Assembly: GCA_900552975.1 (NCBI GenBank)
Contig: UWSL01000021.1
Location: forward strand, 1 to 16,855
Direction of reading: 5' to 3'
DNA length: 16,855 nt
Source of the DNA: an uncultured Mycoplasmatota bacterium
Lineage (GTDB): Bacteria > Bacillota_I > Bacilli_A > RF39 > UBA660
Both the position numbers and the translations under genes were made by a program. Numbering within the stretch: the stretch's first letter is position 1; every line of letters begins with the position of its first letter. Positions 1-7,086 of the stretch are shown here, piece by piece. Below the pieces are notes generated by a model. The model made no database searches. It was given only the letters and a program-made list of their open reading frames with translations, and was not told where the DNA came from.

Positions 1-15
1 TATTTTCGGTACGAA

Positions 16-483
16 ATGAGTATGGATACAAGGCCGGACTGGGACCACTACTTTATGGAAATTGCCCGCGTGGTAAGCAAGCGCAGCACCTGTTTGCGCC
101 GCAGTGTAGGCGCCGTAATTGTAAAAAACAGGCAGATTGTGGCTACCGGCTACAATGGCACGCCTTCGGGGCTTGAACACTGCGCCGTTACCGGCTGCCT
201 GCGCGAGCAGCTTAAAGTTCCTTCCGGCAAAATGCACGAACTGTGCCGCGGCATCCATGCCGAGCAAAACGCCGTTGTACAGGCGGCTTTTCACGGCGTA
301 TCGGTAAACGGCGGCACGCTGTACTGCACGCACCAGCCCTGCGTGGTATGCACAAAAATACTCATCAACGCCGGTATTAAACGCATTGTTTACGCCAATC
401 CCTATCCGGATAAGCTGGCGGAAGAGATGCTGAAAGCATCCAAAATGGAAATTACTATTCTGGACGGCGAAACAGAAAAATAA
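16..483 (+). CDS. dCMP/deoxycytidylate deaminase, ComEB type
   Basis: This is a zinc-dependent deaminase of 155 aa, the usual length for ComEB-type dCMP deaminases, which convert dCMP to dUMP for thymidylate synthesis in the cytoplasm. The zinc and catalytic motifs are visible: HAEQ at residues 81-84 (His ligand and Glu proton shuttle) and PCVVC at 108-112 (two Cys ligands). The N-terminal WDHYFMEIA and the RSTCLRRSVGAVIV stretch are typical of the family. The frame is open to the window edge and no Shine-Dalgarno site is visible in the 15 bases upstream, so ATG16, ATG22 or a start before the window are all possible. Codon use (GCC, CGC, CTG, GGC) is GC-rich and unlike every other gene here. 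For example, bases 61-120 hold 36 G/C of 60, against 19 of 60 at 1201-1260. It probably comes from another genome. Confidence 0.88.
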   Translation: MSMDTRPDWDHYFMEIARVVSKRSTCLRRSVGAVIVKNRQIVATGYNGTPSGLEHCAVTGCLREQLKVPSGKMHELCRGIHAEQNAVVQAAFHGVSVNGGTLYCTHQPCVVCTKILINAGIKRIVYANPYPDKLAEEMLKASKMEITILDGETEK

Positions 484-485
484 AA
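473..485. other. Probable chimeric junction between two genomes
   Basis: The GC-rich deaminase stops at 481-483, and S11 coding sequence in another frame is already running at about 482 with no start codon or ribosome binding site. The A-rich stretch around 475-486 could have supplied the short shared sequence at which two molecules, or two assembly paths, were joined. The exact breakpoint cannot be fixed because the S11 frame stays open upstream into the deaminase sequence. Confidence 0.75.
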
Positions 486-835
486 TTAATGTTACTGAAG
501 CAGAAGCACATATTCATGCAACATATAATAACACAATCGTAACAATTTGTGACCATAATGGTAATGCAATTAGTTGGTCATCTGCTGGAAGAATTGGTTA
601 TAAAGGTAGTAAAAAGAAAACTCCTTTTGCCGCAGGATCAGCTGCAGAAGCTGCAGGTAAAGTAGCTTACGATGCTGGTATTAGAAAAGTAGAAGTATTT
701 GTAAAAGGTTTAGGAGCAGGACGTGAAAATGCTATCCGTTCTTTACAAACTGCTGGATTAGAAATTACATCAATTAATGACGTTACACCAGTTCCACACA
801 ATGGATGTCGTCCACCAAAACGTCCAAGAAATTAA
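482..835 (+). CDS. rpsK: 30S ribosomal protein S11, N-terminus missing
   Basis: This is S11, which sits on the platform of the 30S subunit and contacts 16S rRNA near the Shine-Dalgarno helix. Translating from 482 gives 117 codons that include INVTEAEAHIHATYNNTIVT, the KTPFAA segment, VKGLGAGRENAIR and the near-invariant ending PVPHNGCRPPKRPRN. The family usually has about 127-131 residues, so roughly 10-14 N-terminal residues, the start codon and the Shine-Dalgarno site are absent. Sequence upstream belongs to the deaminase. Its place directly before rpoA and rplQ is the normal bacterial order, where rpsM would be expected upstream. The remaining sequence shows no internal damage, so the truncation is best read as a join artefact and not gene decay. 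Confidence 0.93.
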   Translation, partial: KINVTEAEAHIHATYNNTIVTICDHNGNAISWSSAGRIGYKGSKKKTPFAAGSAAEAAGKVAYDAGIRKVEVFVKGLGAGRENAIRSLQTAGLEITSINDVTPVPHNGCRPPKRPRN

Positions 836-857
836 TTGAAAGAGGGGACTTAAGGAT

Positions 858-1802
858 ATGTTAAGATTTGAAAAACCAGAATATAAAATTACAGAATATG
901 TTGAAAGTAATCATTATGGAAAGTTTGAATTAGAACCTCTTGAAAGAGGATTTGGTACAACTATCGGAAATGCTTTAAGAAGAGTTATGTTATCATCTTT
1001 ACCTGGTTGTGCAATAACATCTGTAAAAATTGAAGGTGTTATGCATGAATTCCAAAAAATTGATGGTGTAGTTGAAGATGTAACAGCTATCGTTTTAGCA
1101 CTAAAAAGTGTTGTATTAAAAAATCATTCTAATGAAGACAAAGTTATTAGATTATATGCTGATCAAGAAGGACCTGTTACAGCAGGAGATTTAGAAGTAG
1201 ATGCTGATTTAGAAGTTGTAAATCCAGATTTAGTTATTGCTAACCTTGTAAAAGGTGGAAAACTAGAAATGGAAATGACAGTAAGTAATGGTAGAGGATA
1301 TGTTGATTCAAAAACAAATCAAAAACTATTAGGTGAAACAAAAGCAGGTGTTATTGCTATTGATTCATTATATTCACCAGTTGAATTAGTTAGTTATGAA
1401 GTTGAAAGCGCACGTGTTGGACAAAATGAAAATTTTGATAAATTAATCATGAATGTTCATACAAATGGTTCAATTACTCCAGAAGAAGCAATGGCTTTAT
1501 CTGCTAGAATCTTAATTGAACATTTCAATATTGTTACTGATTTAAATTCTATAAGTGATGTTTCTGGTTTAATGGCCGAAAAGAAAGTTGATACTATTAC
1601 AAAAACTTTAGAAACACCTATTGAAGAAATAGAATTCTCTGTACGTGCATATAATTGTTTAAAAAGAGCTGGTATAAATACCGTTCAAGATTTAATTTCT
1701 AAGAAAGAAATAGAGGTTACAAAAATTCGTAATTTAGGTAAAAAGTCTTTAAAAGAAGTTATTGATAAAGTTAAAGAAATGGGACTTAAGTTCCGCGATT
1801 AA
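858..1802 (+). CDS. rpoA: DNA-directed RNA polymerase subunit alpha
   Basis: The 314-aa alpha subunit forms the dimer that scaffolds RNA polymerase assembly and contacts UP elements and activators. The N-terminal assembly domain (about residues 1-230) includes EPLERGFGTTIGNALRRVML at 27-46 and SLPGCAIT. A flexible acidic linker follows, then the C-terminal helix-hairpin-helix domain (about 250-312) with VRAYNCLKRAGINTVQDL and NLGKKSLKEV. Length and domain order are normal. The ATG follows AGAGGGG at 841-847, and only 22 nt separate it from the rpsK stop, so it is cotranscribed with rpsK. Codon use is AT-rich, as in the rest of the window. Confidence 0.98.
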   Translation: MLRFEKPEYKITEYVESNHYGKFELEPLERGFGTTIGNALRRVMLSSLPGCAITSVKIEGVMHEFQKIDGVVEDVTAIVLALKSVVLKNHSNEDKVIRLYADQEGPVTAGDLEVDADLEVVNPDLVIANLVKGGKLEMEMTVSNGRGYVDSKTNQKLLGETKAGVIAIDSLYSPVELVSYEVESARVGQNENFDKLIMNVHTNGSITPEEAMALSARILIEHFNIVTDLNSISDVSGLMAEKKVDTITKTLETPIEEIEFSVRAYNCLKRAGINTVQDLISKKEIEVTKIRNLGKKSLKEVIDKVKEMGLKFRD

Positions 1803-1826
1803 ATATAATAAGGAGGTAAAACACTT

Positions 1827-2171
1827 ATGGCAAATTATAGAAAATTAAATAGAGAAAAAAGTATAAGAAGAAGTATCCTAGCTGGATTAACAAAAGATGC
1901 AATTTTAAATGAATCAATTGTTACAACTGAAGCTCGTGCAAAAGAAGTAAGAAAATTTGTTGATAAAATGATAACTTATGGTAAAAGAGGAACTTTAGTT
2001 TCTAGAAGAAAAGCATTAGCTTTCTTAAATAATGATAAAGTAGTAGTTGACAAAATTTTTAACGACTTAGCAAAAAGATATGAAAATAGAAATGGTGGAT
2101 ACACTAGAATTCTTAAATTAAAAGAAAGAGTTGGAGATGACGCTCTAACTGTTAAATTAGAACTAGTTTAA
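1827..2171 (+). CDS. rplQ: 50S ribosomal protein L17
   Basis: This is a full-length bacterial L17 (114 aa), a 50S protein near the peptide exit tunnel. It starts MANYRKLNREKSIRRSIL and has the family features TTEARAKEVRKFVDKMITYGKRG and a C-terminal basic/beta segment (NRNGGYTRILKLKERVGDDA). A strong AGGAGG at 1811-1816 lies upstream of the ATG, 24 nt after rpoA. It is the last gene of the transcription unit. The final codons form the left arm of a terminator hairpin and the stop codon lies in its loop. Confidence 0.97.
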   Translation: MANYRKLNREKSIRRSILAGLTKDAILNESIVTTEARAKEVRKFVDKMITYGKRGTLVSRRKALAFLNNDKVVVDKIFNDLAKRYENRNGGYTRILKLKERVGDDALTVKLELV

Positions 2172-2183
2172 TAGTTCTTTTTT
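2159..2183 (+). terminator. Rho-independent terminator of the rpsK-rpoA-rplQ unit
   Basis: A 7-bp stem (AGAACTA at 2159-2165 with TAGTTCT at 2172-2178) has a GTTTAA loop and is followed by a T-run to 2183. The rplQ stop codon is inside the loop. The same region holds the 3' end of the converging minus-strand gene, and the A-run gives that strand partial terminator character too. Confidence 0.85.
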
Positions 2184-2577
2184 AATGCCTTTCTTCTTTT
2201 AATTTTTCAATCTCTTCACTCATAACTTTTAAAGTTTTTTCTATCATTGAAAAATAATCATCCAAACTTTCTTTGGAAGAGTTATTACTAAAATTTGAAT
2301 TAGAATTTTGTTTGGGATAAAGGGGTGGATTATTCATATATGGAGATCCGCCACATTTTGCTTCTTTACTATTTATATTAATCGTATTTCCTTGAATTCT
2401 TTCCTCAACAACCTGTTGCCAAGCGGCACTATTTTCTAAAGTTTGACCGATTGTAATAAACCAGTTACCAATTGCATTCTGTTCATTAGCTGTAAAGTTG
2501 TCTATAAGAGCTAATCCGATAGCAAAAGCACTAATAGTGTAAAGCTTTGGATCTAAACTTGGTGGAAATCTTTTCAT
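2182..2577 (-). CDS. Small protein of unknown function
   Basis: This is an uncharacterised 131-aa protein. The frame is open further upstream (an in-frame ATG at 2619), but GAGGTGG lies just before the ATG at 2577, which begins MKRFPPSLDPKLYTISAFAIG, so 2577 is the better start. Residues 10-60 combine a hydrophobic SAFAIGLALID patch with ANEQNAIGNWFITIGQ. A polar, Asn/Pro/Ser-rich linker containing CGGSPYMNNPPLYP follows. The end is a charged amphipathic helix (about 105-130) with EKTLKVMSEEIEKLKEE. The hydrophobic patch is too short and polar for a confident membrane span. The gene is divergent from the coiled-coil gene and converges on rplQ. From memory, similar N-terminal sequences occur as conserved hypotheticals in AT-rich gut Firmicutes. 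I assign no function. Confidence 0.75.
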   Translation of the reverse strand: MKRFPPSLDPKLYTISAFAIGLALIDNFTANEQNAIGNWFITIGQTLENSAAWQQVVEERIQGNTININSKEAKCGGSPYMNNPPLYPKQNSNSNFSNNSSKESLDDYFSMIEKTLKVMSEEIEKLKEERH

Positions 2578-2639
2578 ATACCACCTCGCATTTGTAATAA
2601 ATATATGCAAAAAACCCATTTTTAAGTAATAACACTTTG

Positions 2640-2668
2640 TTGAAAATATAATAATTCTATGTTATTAT
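2640..2668 (+). promoter_or_regulatory. Sigma-A promoter for the coiled-coil/DUF1292 operon
   Basis: The -35 TTGAAA (2640-2645) and -10 TATTAT (2663-2668) are separated by exactly 17 nt, with an extended -10 TG at 2660-2661. It sits 29 nt upstream of the ATG at 2698, in the 120-nt divergent intergenic region. Confidence 0.75.
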
Positions 2669-2697
2669 TAAAATAAGTAGAATAAGAAGGTGGACTC

Positions 2698-4569
2698 ATG
2701 GGCGATAAAATTAAAATATTAGAAGATATATCGACACTTGCTAAAATGTGTCGTTCGAAAAGTGATGGCGCTTCTCTAAAGATTGAAGAAGAAGAAATTA
2801 ATAGCAAAATAGTAGATTTACAAAGCGAAATAGCAGATTTAAAAATGTCATCTGAAGAAGAAAATTATGATACAAGTGCTGAAATGGCCGATCGAAATAT
2901 AGAAATAATTTCTAAAAAAATAATTCAAAATGTAAAAAACGAGTGTAAAGTAAGAAGTAGTGAATTATCTAAATTAAAAGTTCAAGAAGAGGATTTAAGT
3001 AACAATTTAAATAATCTTAAAAGAACTCGCAAGAGCTATGAAAAATATATCTCAAGTATGCAAGATAGAATATCTACGTCTACCGATAATGAAGTAATTA
3101 GTCGTTATAGTACACTTATATCAACAACTGAAGAAAAAATAAAAAGATTAGATGAAACTATTTTACAAAGTACAACAGAATATAATGAAGTTCAAAATAA
3201 AATAGAAAAACTTTCTAATGAAATAGCTAATTTTGAAAGAACTATTGCCCGTAAACAAGAACAGTTAAATGAGGCGCAAAAGAACTTAGAAAATAAAGAA
3301 GTTTATATTGATAAAACTAAAAAACAAAAGACTGACAAGAAAATTAAAGAATTAGAAGATAGAATTAATAAACATCAAATAAGACTAGAACAAATTCATG
3401 AAGACCCTAAGTATTTAGAAATAAAAATTCGTGATATTATTTCAGATAATGAAGACATTTTTAATGCTAGAAGCTACTTAATAAAATTAATTTCTAAAAG
3501 TGCAAAACAGCCATATATGAACATTAATGCTGATAATGCATTAGAAGAAGAATTGTTAAGAGCGACTCAAGCTCGAGATAGCTTCGCTAACGAAATCGAT
3601 CAAAAAACTTATGATGTTATGGATACAGTTAATCCAGAACAGATTAGAATAGAATATTTAAATAATCGAATAGCCAATTGGAATACAGACTTGAAAAATT
3701 TAGAACTTCAAGCTGCAACGATTGACAAAGATGAACAATATCATTATGAAGATAAAGCAAACACTCTCGATAAGTTAATTGATACAATGCGTACAGAGTT
3801 AAAAGATTATGAAAAGGCTTATAATGATGAACCAGAAGCTAACTTAAGTGCAAAAGCGACTTTAAAAGTAGCTTTAGAAGAAAAAAAGTCTGATTTGATA
3901 GCTGCTCAAGAGATTGCTAGTAAATTCAGAAAAGATGAAGCAACTGATATTGCTAAAGCCAGTCACATTAATAAAATAGAAATAGAAGAAATAAAACAGA
4001 ATATAAACAATGCTCAAAAAGAAATAGAATCAATACGTCAACGTTTAATGTCTAAAAAAACAGGTATGAAAGATATTGGTAGCCAAAATAGAGATAAAGA
4101 GAAATTAAAAGAATTAGCTAAAGTAGTTATTGATATTAAACATCGCCGTCAATTTTCTGAAAAACCAATTGATATTGCTGAAAGATTAGAAAAAGAACTA
4201 GGTATGGATGTAGTAGAAGCGGCTTTTAATACGAACAGAAATCCTCAACCAATAGTAAAAACATCAGAAAATCCTCAATCTGATGAAAATAGAGGTGTTA
4301 AAGTTATCTCAACTGATGAAATAACTACTAATAGAATTGAAACTCCAGAACCTATACAAACGTCAGAACCAACTGTTTCAGCCTCTATTCAACCAACATC
4401 AATAAGTCAAATTGAAATGCCGGAACCAGCCCCAGTTCAAACAATTGAACCAATGACTGAAAATTTGACTCAACCAATTACACCTCAAACTATAACGGTA
4501 TCTCAAACTGATTTAGCCAAAGAATTAGATAATTTTGTTGCCAACTTAGATAATCAAGTTACTAGTTAG
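2698..4569 (+). CDS. Large coiled-coil protein with proline-rich tail
   Basis: This is a 623-aa protein of unrecognised family. It has no signal peptide or membrane span and no P-loop, so it is not an SMC or Rad50-type ATPase despite its appearance. Residues about 20-235 and 285-480 are Glu/Lys/Asn-rich heptad-like helices (for example EEEINSKIVDLQSEIADLK and EKIEKLSNEIANFERTIAR), broken around 240-285 by a short less helical part. Residues about 510-600 are a disordered Pro/Thr/Glu/Gln/Ser linker (TPEPIQTSEPTV, EMPEPAPVQTIEPM). A short terminal segment, TDLAKELDNFVANLDNQV, looks like a conserved docking helix. AAGGTGG precedes the ATG and the gene has its own promoter. A DUF1292-like gene follows 10 nt downstream. 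A cytoplasmic scaffold or cytoskeletal role is possible but unproven. Confidence 0.85.
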   Translation: MGDKIKILEDISTLAKMCRSKSDGASLKIEEEEINSKIVDLQSEIADLKMSSEEENYDTSAEMADRNIEIISKKIIQNVKNECKVRSSELSKLKVQEEDLSNNLNNLKRTRKSYEKYISSMQDRISTSTDNEVISRYSTLISTTEEKIKRLDETILQSTTEYNEVQNKIEKLSNEIANFERTIARKQEQLNEAQKNLENKEVYIDKTKKQKTDKKIKELEDRINKHQIRLEQIHEDPKYLEIKIRDIISDNEDIFNARSYLIKLISKSAKQPYMNINADNALEEELLRATQARDSFANEIDQKTYDVMDTVNPEQIRIEYLNNRIANWNTDLKNLELQAATIDKDEQYHYEDKANTLDKLIDTMRTELKDYEKAYNDEPEANLSAKATLKVALEEKKSDLIAAQEIASKFRKDEATDIAKASHINKIEIEEIKQNINNAQKEIESIRQRLMSKKTGMKDIGSQNRDKEKLKELAKVVIDIKHRRQFSEKPIDIAERLEKELGMDVVEAAFNTNRNPQPIVKTSENPQSDENRGVKVISTDEITTNRIETPEPIQTSEPTVSASIQPTSISQIEMPEPAPVQTIEPMTENLTQPITPQTITVSQTDLAKELDNFVANLDNQVTS

Positions 4570-4579
4570 GAGGGTTAAA

Positions 4580-4825
4580 ATGGGCTTAAAAACAAATACA
4601 ATAATTAGCCTCGAAAATAATGAACGATATGTTGTTTTAAATGAAACAATGTATGGTGGCGTAAAATACTTTTTAGTTATGGGCGTAGATGAAAAGAAGG
4701 ATGTTATCCCAACAGACGTTGCTATTATAGAAGAAATAATTGATGGTGCAGATACTTACGTCGAAAGAGTTAAAGATCCTGAATTAATAATAATTTTAAC
4801 TAGAATTTTAAAATCACAAATATAA
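4580..4825 (+). CDS. DUF1292-like small protein
   Basis: This is an 81-aa acidic protein resembling the DUF1292 family (YrzB-like, function unknown). A beta-rich first half (NTIISLENNERYVVLNETMY, then VKYFLVMGV) is followed by DVAIIEEI, an acidic loop, and DPELIIILTRIL at the C-terminus. This matches the family pattern of a strand for the VL/Y core, an 'ivifevve' strand and a terminal D-E-L helix. AGGAGG at 4568-4573 overlaps the end of the upstream gene, and the 10-nt gap shows cotranscription with the coiled-coil gene. The family name is from pattern recognition only. The gene pairing suggests that the two proteins act together. Confidence 0.7.
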   Translation: MGLKTNTIISLENNERYVVLNETMYGGVKYFLVMGVDEKKDVIPTDVAIIEEIIDGADTYVERVKDPELIIILTRILKSQI

Positions 4826-4846
4826 GCAGAGTAATCTGCTTTTTTT
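4825..4846 (+). terminator. Rho-independent terminator of the coiled-coil operon
   Basis: A 6-bp stem AGCAGA/TCTGCT (4825-4830 with 4835-4840) has a GTAA loop and is followed by seven T. It begins at the last base of the stop codon. Confidence 0.9.
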
Positions 4847-4860
4847 GTTAAAGAACTTAA

Positions 4861-4889
4861 TTGACTTTAATCTATTACCGTAGTAGTAT
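4861..4889 (+). promoter_or_regulatory. Sigma-A promoter for the membrane protein gene
   Basis: The -35 TTGACT (4861-4866) and -10 TAGTAT (4884-4889) have a 17-nt spacer. The Shine-Dalgarno TAGGAGG lies at 4901-4907, giving a short leader. Confidence 0.65.
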
Positions 4890-4912
4890 AAAACATAATT
4901 TAGGAGGTTTTT

Positions 4913-5746
4913 ATGAACATATTAATTTTATTTTTTGATTTACTTTTAACTTTACCATTGTCCTTTATAATAATTTATTCGTCTCAAAAAGGGAAAAAAT
5001 ACTTATATAATTTATTGTTACCAACAATTTATATAATTATTATAAGTGCTATCTGGCCTCAACTAAAAAGTAATATCTTTTTAATTCCAATTTTTGAATT
5101 ATTTATTCGTAACTTTTATATTACTAATATTAAAGATGAATACAACGACAATAAAAAAGATTTTATATATAGCATATTGTCAATAATAATAAGTACTATT
5201 ACTTATAATATATTTATATCTAAAGTTAATAATGTTTTACCACAGCCAGAAGAATTTAAAAGTTTATTATGGTTTCTGATTATTATATTTATTTATTTGT
5301 ATTTTGCTGATAGTCAAGCAAGTTCTTCAACCACACATTTAAAATCGTTATTTAACAAAAAGGAATATGTTGTAATGCAATATGCTAAATTCAAAACCAA
5401 ATATGGTAAGGTCGTAAATAGTAAAAATGAAAAAATAAATTTATTAACTTATGCTATTATGATTCATGAAAATTATCAACATCCTGTCTTCTATCGTAAT
5501 ATTTCTTCTTATTTAAACCATCTTTTAAATAAGAAAAATTATTATGGCATTATGCAAGTATCTTCTCCTATTCCAATTAGTGATGAAGAAAGTATTAAAA
5601 TCGTTTTAGATGATCTTGAAAAAAATCTAAAGAAAGAAGATTTAACTAAAAAAAATATAGAACAATATTTAAAAAAAGAAAACGAATTAAGGAAAAATGA
5701 AATAATGACTGTCTATGAATATTTACAGGAATTTATCAAAGAATAA
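4913..5746 (+). CDS. Multi-pass membrane protein with lysozyme-like C-terminal motif
   Basis: This is a 277-aa protein. Hydrophobic spans are visible at about residues 2-22, 31-48, 54-66, 84-102 and 118-132, so there are four or five membrane helices. The soluble part (about 145-277) contains LLTYAIMIHENYQHPVFYR (178-196) and YGIMQVSS (211-218), then DEESIKIVLDDLEKNL. An 'I.hE....P..R' helix followed by 'YGIMQvs' is the layout of goose-lysozyme/soluble lytic transglycosylase folds, which would make Glu186 the catalytic acid. Basic loops after the first and third helices leave it unclear whether this domain faces outward, as a peptidoglycan hydrolase would need. It has its own promoter and a strong Shine-Dalgarno site. 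The stop is close to the pheST promoter, and I see no dedicated terminator. Confidence 0.8.
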   Translation: MNILILFFDLLLTLPLSFIIIYSSQKGKKYLYNLLLPTIYIIIISAIWPQLKSNIFLIPIFELFIRNFYITNIKDEYNDNKKDFIYSILSIIISTITYNIFISKVNNVLPQPEEFKSLLWFLIIIFIYLYFADSQASSSTTHLKSLFNKKEYVVMQYAKFKTKYGKVVNSKNEKINLLTYAIMIHENYQHPVFYRNISSYLNHLLNKKNYYGIMQVSSPIPISDEESIKIVLDDLEKNLKKEDLTKKNIEQYLKKENELRKNEIMTVYEYLQEFIKE

Positions 5747-5772
5747 TCAAGATAAATATATTTACATTTTGT

Positions 5773-5801
5773 TTGCTTAAATTAAAAGATTGTGCTACAA
5801 T
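5773..5801 (+). promoter_or_regulatory. Promoter of the T-box-pheST operon
   Basis: The -35 TTGCTT (5773-5778) is separated by 17 nt from -10 TACAAT (5796-5801), which carries the extended -10 TGC. Transcription would begin near 5808, just before the T-box leader. Confidence 0.8.
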
Positions 5802-5807
5802 ACACAT

Positions 5808-6021
5808 TAGAAACGTTGAAGATGGATTAAGTAGATTTATTAATCTTAATTAGAGATTAAACACCACTGGCTGAAAGTGTTTAAAGATAATTAATAAAAT
5901 CGAATTTCACCATTAGAGTTGTATCGCTGATAGAGGCGTTATTTCTATAAAGAGCTAGAATTCTAGAATTAGGGTGGTACCGCGGAATTTTCATTTCGTC
6001 CCTTAGTTTTAGAGTTTTTTT
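5808..6021 (+). promoter_or_regulatory. T-box leader, tRNA-Phe (UUC specifier)
   Basis: The T-box sequence AGGGTGGTACCGCG is at 5971-5984, where the loop binds the tRNA acceptor end. Stem I landmarks are AGAGATTAA, the distal GGCTGAAAGTG, and the basal pairing ATGG (5822-5825) with CCAT (5910-5913). The specifier codon reads TTC at 5906-5908 within GAATTTCACC, matching phenylalanine and the downstream genes. A terminator can form from CTAGAATTAGGG (5963-5974) and CCCTTAGTTTTAG (6000-6012), with a U-tract at 6015-6021. Its 5' arm overlaps the T-box bases, so binding of uncharged tRNA and termination exclude each other. Confidence 0.95.
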
Positions 6022-6036
6022 ATTGGAGGTAATAAA

Positions 6037-7086
6037 ATGCAAGAAAAGGCAGAACAAATTAAAAATTCATTGCTAGAAGAAATGAATTCGATAAATAAGA
6101 TTCAAGATTTGGTAGAATTAAAATCTCATTATTTAGGTAAATCAGGTCAAATTACCGAATTAACTAAAAATATGAAGGATTTGTCTATTGAAGAAAGAAA
6201 AGAAATTGGTAAAATTGCTAATATTTTAAAAAATGAAGTAACAAAAATATTAAGTGATAAAGAAGAAGAATTAAAAAATATTCAATTAAATGAAAGACTT
6301 GCTAAAGAAGAAATTGATATAACTTTACCAAGTAAAAAAATTAAACGTGGTTCTCTTCATCCAATGACTAGAATTACTGAGGAATTAGAAGATTTATTTG
6401 TTTCAATGGGCTACACTGTATACGAAGGTCCTGAAATAGAATCAGATGAAAATTGTTTCCAAAAACTTAATTTACCAAAAGGACATCCTGCTCGTGATGC
6501 CCAAGATACATTTTATCTTGCTAACGAAATGGAAAACTATTTACTAAGAAGCCAGACATCAACTGCCCAAGTAAGAGCTATGGCTGATAACAAAGAAAAA
6601 GGACCTATAAGAATTGTTTGTCCTGGTAAAGTATATCGTCGTGATGAAGATGCTACACATTCTCATCAATTTATGCAAATCGAAGGTTTAGTTATCGATA
6701 AAAACATATCTATGGCAGATTTAAAGGGAACTCTTGAAGTAATGATGAAACATGTTTTAGGTGAAAAAACCCAAGTAAGATTTAGACCAAGTTTCTTCCC
6801 ATTTACTGAACCATCTGTTGAAGTTGATGTAACTTGCTTTAAATGTGGTGGAAAAGGTTGCAATTTATGTAAACAAACTGGTTGGATTGAAGTATTAGGT
6901 GCTGGAATGGTTCACCCTAATGTCTTAAAAATGAGTGGATACGATCCTGAAGTATATCAAGGATTTGCTTTTGGAACGGGCTTAGACAGAATGGCTATGT
7001 TTAAATATGGTATACCAGATATAAGGACCATTTATGGTAACGATATACGTTTCATTGAACAATTTGACAGAAAGGATGAAATATAA
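6037..7086 (+). CDS. pheS: Phenylalanine--tRNA ligase alpha subunit
   Basis: This is the 349-aa catalytic subunit of the alpha2-beta2 class II synthetase that charges tRNA-Phe. The N-terminal coiled coil (1-90) binds tRNA. The catalytic core carries LRSQTSTAQVRAM (170-182), HSHQFMQIEGLV (209-219), FFPFTEPSVEVDV (253-265) and motif 3 GFAFGTGLDRMAMFKYGIPDIR (309-330), with the Phe-pocket Ala at 311. Cys267, 270, 275 and 278 make a CxxC-CxxC knuckle seen in some Firmicutes PheS. Length is normal. TTGGAGGT precedes the ATG. The TAA stop overlaps the pheT ATG by one base (TAATG), indicating translational coupling. Expression should rise when tRNA-Phe is uncharged, through the T-box upstream. Confidence 0.98.
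   Translation: MQEKAEQIKNSLLEEMNSINKIQDLVELKSHYLGKSGQITELTKNMKDLSIEERKEIGKIANILKNEVTKILSDKEEELKNIQLNERLAKEEIDITLPSKKIKRGSLHPMTRITEELEDLFVSMGYTVYEGPEIESDENCFQKLNLPKGHPARDAQDTFYLANEMENYLLRSQTSTAQVRAMADNKEKGPIRIVCPGKVYRRDEDATHSHQFMQIEGLVIDKNISMADLKGTLEVMMKHVLGEKTQVRFRPSFFPFTEPSVEVDVTCFKCGGKGCNLCKQTGWIEVLGAGMVHPNVLKMSGYDPEVYQGFAFGTGLDRMAMFKYGIPDIRTIYGNDIRFIEQFDRKDEI

Noticed and set aside
16..483. Horizontal transfer of the deaminase next to rpsK
   Set aside because: Considered, but a transfer would not normally delete the start of an essential ribosomal gene. A chimeric join explains both the composition shift and the truncation more simply. Reads would decide.
2622..2807. Minus-strand 61-codon frame across the start of the coiled-coil gene
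   Set aside because: It overlaps the promoter and 5' end of a well-supported gene, lacks a ribosome binding site and shows no family features.
2698..4569. SMC/Rad50-type ATPase
   Set aside because: Long coiled coils suggest it, but there is no Walker A, signature or Walker B motif at either end.
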